Shown here one piece after another: positions 24,890-36,539 of a DNA stretch of 64,000 bases. The notes beneath the pieces are model-generated. The model was not told the origin of the DNA and did not search any database. It saw only the letters and a list, made by a program, of their open reading frames with translations. Made by a program: the position numbers and the translations under genes. Origin of the DNA: Beta vulgaris subsp. vulgaris (Eukaryota > Streptophyta > Magnoliopsida > Caryophyllales > Amaranthaceae); assembly GCF_026745355.1 (NCBI RefSeq), contig NC_079205.1, positions 45,803,558 to 45,867,557 on the forward strand, in the 5' to 3' direction. How positions within the stretch are numbered: the stretch's first letter is position 1; each line of letters opens with the position of its first letter.

Positions 24890-26095
24890 TGTAATACCCC
24901 GTATTTTTAGGCATTTATTGAAATTATTTAAAACAATTCTAAATTTTATATTGAAAACTCATTTTAAATTATTCCAAAATCACTTTAGATGAAATAATTT
25001 CAATTTTTTTAAAGGGAAATATAGTTTGAATTTTAAAGTGTATTTTAGTAATTTTTAACAATAGTTGGTCTAGTCATTAAATTATTTATTTAAATAATTT
25101 TTTAAACAAGGAGTATTTGATAAAAAATTAATAAAATCCAAATTTTATTTTTGTGTAATAAAATCAGATTATACATTTTAATATGTAATTTTCAGAATTT
25201 TTTTAGTGTTGTTTTTTAAAATTGATATAATTTAAATGAAATCGAAAATTTTAGATATTAAAAATATTTTGTTAAAACTTATAAAAATCATATTTTTACG
25301 AAATTTATATTAAGTTAGAAAGTATGAGATTTTAATTGATTTGGGAAGATTCAACAATATCCTTAAAATAAAGCAAAACTGATTTAGGAAAGAATTTTTA
25401 TAAATAAAGGAAAATCCAAAAAAAAGAATTCTTTGCTGAACCTACAGCTGCACGGCAGCTTAGTATTGTGTAAAATTTTTTTGATTCTTTTTCCGTAATT
25501 TTAATGATTTAGGAAAATTTTACCTCTTTTCTTACCCCAATTTGCACTATAAATACTCCTCTAATACGTCACTTTCTCTTCACAAACAAATTTGAGAGTT
25601 CTTAATAAAGTTTTCTCTAAAGTGAGTGCTGTCTTTGATTTCTTGCTAGTAGTTTTTTTCTTCACCGAAGAGTTTTAACGGGACTCTTTGTAAGTACTCT
25701 TTTTTCAAGTTTGTTTTAATTCCTAGTTTTTGATCTTTTTTAGTTCTATAAAAACATGTTTTTATTGTTTGAACATGAATCATGTTTAAAATTAGTTAGT
25801 TTAGTATAATTTTTTTAAATTTCATATATTATTCATTGCTTTCATTAGAATTAGTTTATACTTGCTAGGAGCATTCTCTTACTAGTTGATTTTACTTGTT
25901 TTGTAAATTATCAAGGTACTTTACGTGGATTTATCTTTAATTACTATGCATACACTAGTTATGTGTGCTTTAGTATGATTTATATGAATTGATATATGCA
26001 ATTGATTTAATCAAACATTATCATAAAAGCTAGATAAAAGCTTGCACTTCTCTTGCTTTGTTAACTCGTAGATTTTTCATATGCTAATCTTAATC
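24890..26095 (+). repeat. 3' LTR of the chromovirus
   Basis: It starts TGTAATACCCCGTATTTTTA after the polypurine tract. A core promoter is visible: ACTATAAATACTCC near 25547, followed by a TTCTCTTCAC leader. The 3' boundary cannot be read because at about 26095 the sequence turns back on itself into an inverted copy. A second, inverted and split copy of the same LTR lies at 26096-26471 and 31707-32246. Confidence 0.75.
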
Positions 26096-26471
26096 AACTA
26101 AAGATTATTTTAATTTATGAGAAGTTTAGGAGTTAATAAAGCAAGAGAAATGGAAGCTTTTATCTAACTTGAATGATAAGAAGGTTTGATTAAACCAATT
26201 GTATATACAAATTCATATACTTTGTACTAAAACACACATAAGTACTGTATACATAACCATTAAAGATCAAGCCACGTAATGTATATTGATAATTTAGAAA
26301 AAAAATAAATCAAATAGTAAGAGAATTCTCACGAACGAAATCCTCCTAACAATTCTAAACTAATTCTAATCAAAACGATGAATAATATATGAACTCTAAG
26401 AACAATTATCCTAAACTAACTGATTCTAAACATGATTCATGCTCAAACAATAAAAAGATATGTTTATATAT
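25757..26471. repeat. Near-perfect inverted repeat with almost no spacer
   Basis: The arm 25757-26095 (TTTTTATTGTTTGAACATGA onwards) is matched in reverse complement by 26096-26471 (ending TCATGCTCAAACAATAAAAA). Arms of about 340-370 bases diverge by point changes and small indels and meet at an axis near 26095-26105. With the distal pieces at 25200-25756 and 31707-32246 the full inverted pair exceeds 0.85 kb per arm. Confidence 0.85.
26096..26471 (-). repeat. Inverted chromovirus LTR copy, proximal part
   Basis: Reverse complement of the distal part of the 24890-26095 LTR. It is interrupted at about 26471 by a LINE and resumes at 31707; degenerate flanks AATAAAAAGATATGTTTATA (26451-26470) and AATAGAAACATATTTTATA (31704-31722) look like an aged LINE target duplication. 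Confidence 0.75.
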
Positions 26472-27244
26472 GAAATTTTTTTTAAACATTATCTCGTTTA
26501 TAAGAAAATAGATGTTAGAGAGAGAAAAGAGAAAGCGATCTAGGGAACCCTTGAAAAGCCCCAAATTGATTTCTATCCAGCTCATCTCCCTGATCTTCTC
26601 GCCCATGTCAAACTATTCATAATTACTTTCTCTATCACATTCTGGAGGAAGTGGAAGAGTCTTCTTTTATTGTTGCTTTTAATATCAGCATTAAGTTGCA
26701 TCATTAGTACTTTTCGACTATTTCCCCTAATTCAATTTCATAGCTATATAGCTAGAAAATTATTATTTCTAGCGAGTCATAATGATAATGTTCCTTGCTG
26801 GAGTGTAATTACTCCTAATCCTCTTTCCAAAGTATCTAAAAAGCAATCAATTGGATTTGGGGTTTCTCCTTTCTTCAATTTAAGTTCAAAAAAATAAGAA
26901 AATTAGGGTTTTCTAGGTCAGTGCATGAAATGCGAGTGAGGGACTTCTCCTCTTTTTTTGAAGTGGTGTGTTGCAGTGTAGTTAATTTTCCCTCTTATGG
27001 GTTGTTATTGGTGCCAGTAGGAGTAATTTTAGACGAGCTACTTCTGTAGTCAGAACTTTTAGGGTTTCTGGATTGTTCTATCGCATTTATTGTGATGGAA
27101 TTGATCAATTCGTTAGTTGGCTCACACATTCAGCCAAAGGCAAACTTTGGTAAATCTCATCCCACATCCTCATCTTTCAATCTTCCTACTTATTATTCTC
27201 ATTGTCTAGAATTAATTTCTCCGCAAGTTCATTTTTATTTATTA

Positions 27245-28870
27245 TGGAAAAACTAATTCCTTCAAGAATGCTATTTTAGCTAAGCCTAACCCTAAAATTG
27301 GTGAAAGTTCTCATGAGAACGTGCCTTCTTGTGAGCAAGAATTAGCTGATCCTTCTCCCATCATCCCTCCCTCTAAAACTCCTATGGGGTTTGTTGATTG
27401 TCAGGACCGCCTCCCCTAGTTTTTCCTGAGGCCATGGTGCTAAATGACCTTCCCCAGATCAATCTAGACATAGAAGAATTTTCTCGAACTTGTTTGTTTG
27501 CAAAAATGCTGCCTGCCCCCTTGGATGTGCGAACCATTAAGGCTCATACAAAAGTTAATTGGAAGTTTCTAAAAGGTGAAGTTGATTATTTGGAAATGGG
27601 TAATCAGTGGTTACTGCTCAGATTTTCTAACTCTAATGATCTTGCTTTTAGTTTGGAGTGAGAGACCTCGGCATATGCAAGGTGATCTTCTCATTCTCTA
27701 ACCTTGGAAGCCAATTTTTGACCCATATTTTGAAAAAATTTAATAGGTTGACTTGTGGGTAAGAATTCCTCGCTTTCCTACTGAACGGTTAAATTTTGAT
27801 TCAATAGCTAATCTACTTGCTGCTAATGATATTGGGGCTTTATTTAAGTCGGACCAAATTTCTCTTCTTAAGAATAAGATTTGTTTTGCTAGAGTAAGTG
27901 TGAGAGTCAATATTAGTGGTCCTTTGCTTGAGTTTGCTGAAGTGTGTCATGTGGATGATTTAATTCATGGATATGTCGTGTGGTACGATGATTTTTCCTC
28001 TGGTTGCTCTTTTTGCGGAGATGTGGCTCATGAGATTGATGCATGCCCCTTGTTGAACTTTCCTAAGAGGGATATTACTGTCCAACTTTTACAGAACCCT
28101 AAATAGAAAGATTTGTTTCGTTCTATGGCTAAGGCTGCTGGGCAAGTTATCCATGATTCCAGTGTCGAGCAGGCAAAAGTGGTTGATGTGAAGTGTAAGC
28201 ATGCAAAAAATGTTTTTCCCAAATCCCTCCTTGTCTCCTTTGAATCCTAGTAAGAATGTTATTAGTTCTGGTATTCTCCCTACTCCTATTGGGAAAGGTA
28301 TTTCTATCAGAGAAAATGATATCGATGGTGTGAAGACAGCTGCACGTAAGAATTTCCCCCTCCCTTGCATGGGAAGGGCAAGGGTAAGCTTATTGTAGCC
28401 AACCTTTTAATTTCAGATGACTCTGATGATGAGGCCACTATCATAGCACCTTCAGTCCCTCTTCATCCAATTTTTCCTTCTGAGAAAGAGAATGATAATT
28501 CTGGTGAGAGTCGGTCCCCCTTTTGCTTTCCTACTCCTTTGAGAGTTTTCTGCGCATTTGAGCTCCTCGATGATACTCATGTTATGGTTCACCAAGATCT
28601 GGATGCCCATGACTTTTCTGCTATACCTGATGGTAAGACTGATGATATTACCTTCTTAATTAAGAATGCTGCAACTGGTAGCCTGGGTGATCTGAACTCC
28701 TTTGCTGATAATTCTTTTCACTCTCTCCATTGTGATAGTTCCATTGTGAGACAGATTAGGAAAATGGGGATGGACCCTTCTCTCCCAGTCATTCTCTCTT
28801 CTCACTCGGGTTAATTATATCAAGAGAAGAGATGAAGACATGGAGAGTGATGATGCTTCTTCTACCCTGA
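27245..28870 (+). pseudogene. LINE family B ORF1
   Basis: A gag-like ORF1 protein binding the LINE RNA. Blocks in order: VLNDLPQINLDIEEFSRTCL ... EYLEMGNQWLLLRFSN-type DUF4283 region (27425-27660), WVRIPRFPTERLNF (27756 on), SLLKNKICFARVSVRVNISG (27858 on), then a complete C-x2-C-x4-H-x4-C knuckle, CSFCGDVAHEIDAC (about 28008-28050), and an acidic Ser/Pro-rich C-terminal half (28365-28814). Stops and frame changes occur at about 27660, 27740 and 28105-28365. Not functional as it stands. Confidence 0.8.
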
Positions 28871-28936
28871 AGAGGAATTAAACTCCCTAGTATCTTACCT
28901 GCAGACCTGCTAATGCTTTGATAATATATCGTATAT

Positions 28937-30612
28937 GTCCGTTGCTTGTTGGAATAGCCGAGGATGTAGTAGAAAAAATGATTTGCCTAAGGTGAAGGAC
29001 TTTTGTAATAGCTGTAATAAAAAAATAATGATGTTGTGTGAAGTAAAATCACAATCCCCTCCCTCTATCAGTGTTGCTCATCAAGTCGGATTCCAATTTT
29101 TTTAATTATATTCCAACCTTAGGGTTTGCAGGTGGGATTTGGTTGTTCTGGAAATCATGTAATGTTAGTCCATTTAGCATGGTGGTTTTATATAAATCCA
29201 GTCATTTTATTAGCTTCTAATTTCACGTTTGTCAAAGTATTTATTTATGCTCTTGCTAAACAGGAACAAAAACTAGACTTCTGGAATGAAATCACAAGCT
29301 ATGTTAACTCTCTCTTATTGCCTTTATTGTGATTGGTGATTTTAATGAGATTGGTTCTAGTCTAGATAAGCTGGGAGGAGCTAATTTCAAGATTAGTAGA
29401 ACTACCATTTTGGACAAAATTTTCTCCCAGGTGAGTTGTACTGAAATTCCCTTTGTTGGGCTAAGATTTACTTGGTGAAAAAAAAAGCTGGTGATTTGGT
29501 GAAGCAGGTTTGTTTTATCTTTATTTCTGTTTATTCTCTACCAGATTCTCTTGTGTGGAGGCTTTCAGTTGATGGTGAATATTTAGTTAAATCCGATGCT
29601 CTGTTAGCTAAATTTCTTTTCAATAGCAATGTTGTCAAAATCGATTATTATGGATTTGGGAGCTACACATGCCTCCAAAAGTCAAATTTTTTATTTGAAT
29701 AGCTTGTAATGACGGTCTTTCTACGAAGAAGAGATTAGAGAAATGTCATATTTTTCTTCCGCAAGAATGTGTTTGTTGTAAATTTTGTTCGGAGTCTTTG
29801 GTGCATCTGTGTTTTTTGTGCCCTTTTGTGATTGACACCTTTACCCACCTTCATGAACATTATAATTGGCCCAACATCCCGAATATTCCCCAGGTTACTA
29901 ATTTGTCTTTTCGTCAAGCCATCAATTATTGCCACTCAGTTATGACCAAGGAAAATATGGCTTTGCTCTCTATTGGATGGTGTTTTATTGGTACTTTAGG
30001 AACAAAGTTATTTTTAACGAGGAGGCTTTTTCTCATCTACAAGCTACTTTAATTATCAATAATAAGTTTTTTTCAAGATGGATTAAGGCGGATAGTGAAA
30101 CTCAGGACTCCTCTCTCAATGGTATTGGACATTCCTCTAAATTTTCCAAGATGCCCAGATCTGGACAAAATGTCATTTTTTCCCCTCCTCCTCTGAATTT
30201 ATGTAAATTGAATTTTGATGGGTCTAAAATTAGAAATAGTAGCTCCGCATTTGATTTGTCATTCGAGATGAACATGGCTCAGTGACTCTTGCAGGTGAAA
30301 AGGCTCTTGGGAGCTTCCCTTCTATCCTCCAAGCTGAAGCTTGGGATCTTAGAGAAGGGATTAGGGCGGCTATTACACAGGATATTCAGAACATTATTAT
30401 TGAAGGCGATAATCTTACTGTTATTAATTCAATTAAGAACATTTGGCGTACCCCGTGAGAAATTGATACCATTGTTGTTGATGTAGGTAGATATCTTGCC
30501 CACTTCTCTAGTTTTCACATTGATCATGTTTTCAGGGAGGCTAATAGAGCTACGTACTTCCTGGCTAAGAGAGTGATGCAAGCCCAAGGTCCACGAGAAA
30601 AGCCCATGCATT
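28937..30612 (+). pseudogene. LINE family B ORF2: endonuclease, zf-RVT and RNase H, no reverse transcriptase
   Basis: It starts MSVACWNSRGCSRKNDLPKV, the N-terminal WN-RG motif of the apurinic-type endonuclease, with LLPLLxxIGDFNEIGS-like catalytic residues near 29320-29350. At about 29500 the frame jumps from the end of the endonuclease directly to a C-terminal zf-RVT region (DSLVWRLSVDGEYLVKS, 29545 on), so the reverse transcriptase is deleted. The C-terminus is an RNase H (RVT_3 type): LNFDGSKI, AEAWDLREGI, IEGDNLTVINSI, HVFREANRATYFLAKR (30200-30575). A terminal RNase H marks a distinct plant L1 branch. Multiple stops and frameshifts. Confidence 0.85.
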
Positions 30613-31578
30613 AGTGTTGATACTTATATTTCCAACAGCCATAACTCGATCAATTTGGCTCATTTCGTGGACTTTAATAGGTCCATCAATAAGTTCACAT
30701 TCTGAAATTATGGAAAAAGTGGTCAAACACTTAATTTGGACACGTTTTAGGCCAAATTCAAGTGTTGCATTACATGGGATGTTAATTAAAGGCCCAAGGA
30801 GTTGCTGCTTGAGGTTGGACGTGTTGAGCTTTTTTTGTGGGTGTTTTTACTTGCTTAACTTGGATGGCGGATTGAAAGTGACGTGGAACATTGAAGGGCC
30901 CAAGTTCTGTTTGGGTTTCAAGTATGGTTGTAAAGGAAGTCCAAGTTCTGTTTGGATTCCTATTTAATCTATTTGTTTTTCTTTGTTTTGAGTTGTAATA
31001 AATCATGAGCATACTCATCAAGTAAAGCTCATGTTAGGCATGTAGTTTGCTGATTATTAGGGAAGTTTAAGCATGAGATTAGGGTGAAGTAATGCTGCTA
31101 TAACCTCTTTGTAACAGCCCCACTGAAGTGGAGTTACTAGGGGCGTAAATCAAGGAGCATTTGGATTTCCTAAAATCGTAGATTAGGATTGATTGCTAGA
31201 CGTTTTTTGTGTGTTTGGTACTTCATTTGGATGCTCCTATTTCCTATATAAGGAGAGCTTAAGCTATGAGAAGATCAGATTTTGAGTTTGATAAAAAAAA
31301 ACCTTTGTGTTTATAGTTTTTACTTTGAGTTTGTCTCAAGTATTGCTAACCCTTATTACTTTGAGTGAGTCTTGAGTGATAAGCCTAAGAGAGATTGAGT
31401 GAGTCTTATCTCTGACCTAGAACCCCAAAATATTGAGTGTGTTCTTGTGTTTTGGTACTATTACTTGTTTCGAGTGATTTCTTGTCAAAGTGACTGTTCT
31501 ATTGTTCGTAAGTTCAGAATCATCATCCAATCCTTTGGAGGGTGATTTTAGATTTACATCAGAGAGGCCACCTCTGCT
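30610..31578. mobile_element. Probable LTR-type insertion in the LINE 3' end
   Basis: CCATGC occurs on both sides (30604-30609 and 31579-31584), and joining the flanks restores a smooth LINE sequence (GAGAAAAGCCCATGC followed by TTCAATAATCTTTCCC). Inside is a promoter-like TCCTATATAAGGAGAGC (about 31247-31263) followed by leader-like DNA, as in a Copia-type LTR. However, the ends do not read TG...CA at the duplication; TGTTGATACTTAT starts five bases in. So class and exact ends remain open. Confidence 0.45.
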
Positions 31579-31706
31579 CCATGCTTCAATAATCTTTCCC
31601 TCCTTATGATATTGATTTCTTGCTTATCATGTGTAAGGATGTTTTAGGTTGGCCTACGGACTTACCGGGGTTAGCTTGTGTTTTTCTTTCCTAATAAAAA
31701 AAAAAT

Positions 31707-32246
31707 AGAAACATATTTTATAGAACTCAAAAAAATCAAAAACTAGGAATTAAAACTAACTTGAAAAAAAGAGTACTTACAAAACCTCACGCTAAAACTC
31801 CTTGGTAAAGAAAAAAAAAACTACTAGAAGGCACTCAAACAAAGCACTCACTTTAGAGAAAATTTTACTAAGAATCGTCTGATTTTTGGTGAAGAGAAAG
31901 TGAAGAATTAGAGGGGTATATATAGTGTAAACTAGGGTAGAGGTAAAACTTTTCGAAACCAGTAAAATTAGGAAGAAAAGAATAAAACACTATTCTTACA
32001 TAATGCTAAGCTGTCGTGCAGCTCTAGGTTCAACAAAGATTTTTTTTTTTTTTTGGATTTTCCTTTATTCATAAAAGTTCTTTCCTAAAATCAAATTTGC
32101 TTGATTTTAAGGAGATTGTTAAATCTTTTCAAATCAATTAAAATCCCATACTTTCTAACCTAATATAAATTTGATAAAATTCTGATTTTCATGTAATTTT
32201 AACAAAATATCTTAAATATTTAAAGTTTTCGGTTTTAATTTAGCTT
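31707..32246 (-). repeat. Inverted chromovirus LTR copy, distal part
   Basis: Reverse complement of about 25200-25756: CCTAGTTTTTGATTTTTTT-like, CTCACTTTAGAGAAAATTTT, GCTGTCGTGCAGCTCTAGGTTC (matching CCTACAGCTGCACGGCAGC at 25440). Homology fades near 32246, so the U3 start is missing. A poly-T run lies at 32041-32055. Confidence 0.75.
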
Positions 32247-34502
32247 GGGGAGTTAGGAAATCTGAAAGTATCTAAGAATAATTGTGAAAACAAACTAAAT
32301 TATTTAATCATTACAGCATAGTCTAAGTATTTAGATATCCGAGCTTAAAACGTAAGTTAGAAAACATAATTAATATTATACAACAAGCACATCGCAGCAG
32401 AAATTCACATCACCACGAACATTTTGAGACAAAGCCAATATGGACCTTCAAACTATTCCTGCGAAATAGTTGAATCTGGCCCTACCTGCACAGGTTCAAG
32501 AGAAAAAAACAGTCAGCTTACGCTGGTACACAAGTCCCCCCCCCCCCAAGTATTCTAAAACAGTAAGGCGATTGGTAATATGATTCACTAGATATAAGTA
32601 ATAATAGTATCAAGAGTATATAAGTAATAATAGTACACAAGTCCCCCCCAGTATTCTCAAACGTTTTTACTTTTGTTTAACCACAAGGATAGTTTTCCTT
32701 TTTGAATATCGTAAAAGTAATAATAGTATCAAGAGTATATCAAGTAATCTTCGGTGAAACTATCCATGAATAACCATTATATCATTCTTAACAATCATTA
32801 GATACATTTTGTACACATCTCAAAATAACTTTAATTGTCGAAAGGAACATGAATGGAGGGTAAAACCACCACTCCAACATTTTAGTGACGTCTCCGTATT
32901 TCTTATTTTCTCCTAGCAAGACTTCTAGGTCGTGACTCTATATAACAAAGGAATGCCCGCTCTAAACACATTATGAGCAAACCAGCATTGTGAGTCTTCA
33001 TCACTGCTTATGGAGCTACTTCCTTTCTAACTAAAATTTTAGGAAAAATTGACAATAGAGGTCCGAACTTTGGGTGATAATTTTTAAAAGGACTGAACTA
33101 TTGATTAACCTGTGTAGGTTCCAACTTTAGGGGTCTTAACTTTTAGCGGGCCTTATTGACTTAAAATTGGCTTAATAGATCATCACTTGTAAAACTTGGG
33201 TTACATCAGAAGAGTTAATTGAGGGAGAGATGTAGGAAATAGGTGAGATTTTAAAAAAAAAAATCTTCAGTTTTAAGTCGTCGAGGCCTGCTAAAAGTTA
33301 AGACCCCCTAAAATTAGGACCTACACAGGTTAATCAATAGTTCAGACCTTTTAAAAATTATCACTCAAAGTTCAGACCTCTATTGTCAATTTTTCCAAAA
33401 TTTTAATATATAAGAAACTTATACTCAAATACGTTAATTACTCATTCTTATTTAATGGTGTCAACTTTTAAAACCAACTGAACTTATCAAAACAAGTTTC
33501 GTAAAACAAGCTTGCTATGTCATGTTCCATAGTTGCGGATAGGTGACTTAACAACAGGGTTTCGAAAGGATCTTGAGATTAGTTGAGGTGGTTAAAATAA
33601 GTGCTTAACATGATATGGCAGCATGTAAATCTTTTATGGGAAGTTCGTTCTCAAGTATATTAAAAGATTATGCCACACAAATATACATATGTGAATTTTA
33701 TGGTTTTCGGCTTTTGTTAAAGGATAATGGTTTATATGCGAAGTCGCATGTAACTTTGTATTTAGCCAAATTTTTGGTATACAACTTAGTAGATGAATAG
33801 GTGCAATAGGTGTTTATCATTCAGAAGCATTTGAGAAACCAAAGGAATAAGGGTTAATTAACTCGGAAAGCAACTAAGCAAAATTTTGGATTGTGTTCTT
33901 TACTACTCAAACGGAAGTTATATGTGGCATATGATGGGGAAACATAACAATGTTTTATTTGAGAATCAAGATATGAATTTTCCCGAATTATATCATGAAA
34001 GACTAGCAACAATTGAGGCCATTGCTTAAGGTACAACCAAGGTAACAACAGGGTTCGATCGATTTTAGAGGAACTTGATATGGAGTGATTTATATCTCAA
34101 AAATCATTACCGAAAATTCACTCCCTATGATCGATTTTATATCTTGAAATCAACTATTTGCGACTTATTTACAAATCAATAAGTTTTCATCACAATACAT
34201 AGTTGAATATCACACAATCTTCACCAAACAAATGTTTTACAAACAAACTAAAAAAGTAAGGGTTTGAAGGGTGGTCCTTGTGTACCTTAATCCTGTGATT
34301 GGGAATCGAATCTTATTTAACCAATTTTAGCACTTCTCCATCAACTCCCTAATACCTTAGATAAAATAATAATAACTTAAAATTCAGCAATTTACCTAAA
34401 GTAATCAAGCTTCAATCGAATAAACCTCATAAGTGTCGGAATTCATCCACAACTCACCTTTCTTGATTTCCCTTGATGCTACTGAAGTGAAATGTCAAAA
34501 CT
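32247..34502 (-). repeat. Gypsy LTR-like block, left piece
   Basis: AT-rich, gene-free DNA with GCAGCAGAAATTCAC (32392-32406) in the position where minus-strand Gypsy LTRs carry GCAGCGGAA-type words. It contains a poly-C run (about 32537-32549) inside a partly duplicated segment (32530-32660), and a Mutator MITE at 33042-33396. The block appears to continue at 45636-46332, on the other side of the Sirevirus insertion, where it ends GGGCTATTACA, that is TGTAATAGCCCG on the minus strand. One long LTR split by later insertions is inferred, not proven. Confidence 0.45.
33042..33396. mobile_element. Mutator-type MITE with ~115-bp TIRs
   Basis: The left end GGAAAAATTGACAATAGAGG is matched inverted by CCTCTATTGTCAATTTTTCC, and the inverted match runs about 115 bases inward (to ACTTTTAGCGGGCC / GGCCTGCTAAAAGT). 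The 9-bp duplication AAAATTTTA is perfect (33033-33041 and 33397-33405). Only some 120 bases separate the arms, so the transcript would fold into one long hairpin. It differs in sequence from the MITE at 14165-14659 but is of the same superfamily. Confidence 0.88.
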
Positions 34503-36049
34503 TGTTGTATAATATGAGCAATATAAGAGGGGGGTGAATTATAGTGAGAGAATAAACACTACTTTTTGCGGAATTAAAAGTAATCTTGGGAACAAACAAT
34601 GGGAACACGAGAGATTTTACGAGGAAAAACTTCCTAGGCCTAGTAGGAAGAAACAACCTCGACCACAAGGGATTTTAAACAACTTTCCACTATAATAGGC
34701 CAAAACAACTCTGATTACAACCTATTACTTTTCTCTCGATTCTCAACTTAAGTCACTCAACTCAAGTTCCCAACGACAGTTCCCAAAATGACGTTTTCTC
34801 TCAAACTTCACTCGAAGTTCTTTTCTTTCTCTTTCTCTTTCTCTTGCTTCACTCAAAGCTTTCTCACACTTACAAGAGTTCACTCAAACCCTTTTTCTCA
34901 AAAATACACTTTGTAAAACAATGGAAGAGTAATAAAACTCGATTAATGTAAGTATGAATTCTCTTAAGGAAAGGCACTGACACTTTAGATAACTTAAGAC
35001 AAATTAACTAAGTCAGACACAATTTTTTCAAATGAATTAGGCGCCTATTTATAGACATTTAAGACAAGACATGATTTCCACTAACTTAGACCATTATCAC
35101 ATGTTCTCCATGATTTTTAATTAATTAATTAAATTAATTATTCATGTCATGTAATCATCCACTAATCCATACTTCACTTCATAGAAGCAGTAACAATACG
35201 TGGTTTTTGCAAACTTGGAGAATAATTAATCTTATTTAATTTAATTAAATACTTGGAGGATAATTAATTGCCTAAATCCACTAACTACATAAACTTGTAG
35301 CATAAACATTTAGGCGTGTAACTAGAATTTAGGAAATAAATAAATAAAATCCTTTAGCTAGTTTTTAGGAAAAATATCTTTTTCAAAATCTTTTATAAAA
35401 ACCGGAAAACAGTTTTTTATTTCAAAAAATCCGAACTTTTAAAAACCGGAAATATATATTTTCGAAAACTAAATCTTTTAAATAAATATAAAAGATAAAA
35501 TATATATTTTAAAAAGATAAGATTTGAAAATCAGTTATTTTAAAATCAGAAAATCTATTTAAAATCTTTTCCCTTAAACTAACTTCCTAAAATGGATCTT
35601 AGTCAAATTATCCCTAAAAACTCTAACAACTATATTGGGCACACAATTATCTTAGGCGCACAATATTAGTCACTTAGAAGTTCCTAAATTAGTTTTAAAG
35701 TCTTGTTCCCTAATTATTAAGTCTTGTTCCTAAGCCTTGTTCCTATAGTGCCAGGTCTGTTCCTTTCATGGGAACAGAACCAAGTTCCTTTGAGAATTCA
35801 CCACGAACTTAATAAAGCTATTACTCAACCTTAACAAGAAGATTAATAAATACCCTAATGTATTCTAATCTTCATTCCATGCTTGATTCTTCATTTCTCG
35901 AACATCTTTACTTCGATCTTGATTAATTCTCCGCTTTAATCTTCAATCAAGTATTCTCTTAGCTCGAGCATGAATTACCTTGCAACAACATAAATAAAAT
36001 ATACTATGTCTTTTGTGGTTAGGTCATCTTCAAAACTCAAGGGTCAACA
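34503..36049 (-). repeat. 3' LTR of the Sirevirus (left copy)
   Basis: 1547 bp, matching 44069-45630 with scattered substitutions and small indels, for example a shorter CTTTCT run near 34823 and one fewer CAACTG-like step near 34786. It lies next to the polypurine tract, which makes it the 3' LTR of the minus-strand element. Contains the conserved CTTGTTCC/GTTCCC words typical of this family. Confidence 0.92.
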
Positions 36050-36064
36050 ATTTCCCCCTTTTTG
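36050..36064 (-). promoter_or_regulatory. Polypurine tract of the Sirevirus
   Basis: On the minus strand AAAAAGGGGGAAAT directly precedes the LTR start TGTTGACC. It primes plus-strand DNA synthesis. A second copy-like word, AAAGGGGGAAAG, lies at 36226-36237. Confidence 0.8.
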
Positions 36065-36539
36065 AAGATGCAACAAAAGGCATATACTAAAATAATACAT
36101 ATAAGTCATATAAAAATAATTTTAACAAAGTATGTAACCAAGTTAAATTAATATTATAAACTTGTTATTTTATTTTGTAAAGTCGAAATATGAGAACAAA
36201 AAAATTTTACTCTGATTTGCCTTATCTTTCCCCCTTTGGCATCTTCAAAAACATAGTCCACGATTTCAAAAAGATGAATATTATTCACTAAACACATCAC
36301 ACCACCAAACTTGTAAGAAATAAGTTGGTTAGTATAAGCAAATAAAGCATTCAACTCTCAAAAACCGCAATCCAAGAATATTAGCCATTCATTTAGACGC
36401 ACACATGCAAAAAGATCAAACTTAGAATTAAGCAACAATAAGTTCCATTGTAGCATGATTAAAGGAGAAGGATAGAAAAGACAAATATTAAACAAAGTTC
36501 ATGTTCCCACACAAAATAAAAAAGCTAAAGAGAAAAGTT

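Larger units (their letters stand above)
26472..31706 (+). mobile_element. LINE family B (copy 2), internally deleted
   Basis: A poly(A)-tailed non-LTR element on the plus strand: leader (26472-27240), ORF1 remains (27245-28870), ORF2 remains (28937-30612) and a 3' UTR ending CTTTCCTAATAAAAAAAAAA (about 31690-31703). It is inserted in the inverted LTR copy. ORF2 lacks the reverse transcriptase. A 0.97 kb foreign segment (30610-31578) sits between the RNase H end and the 3' UTR. Confidence 0.8.
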
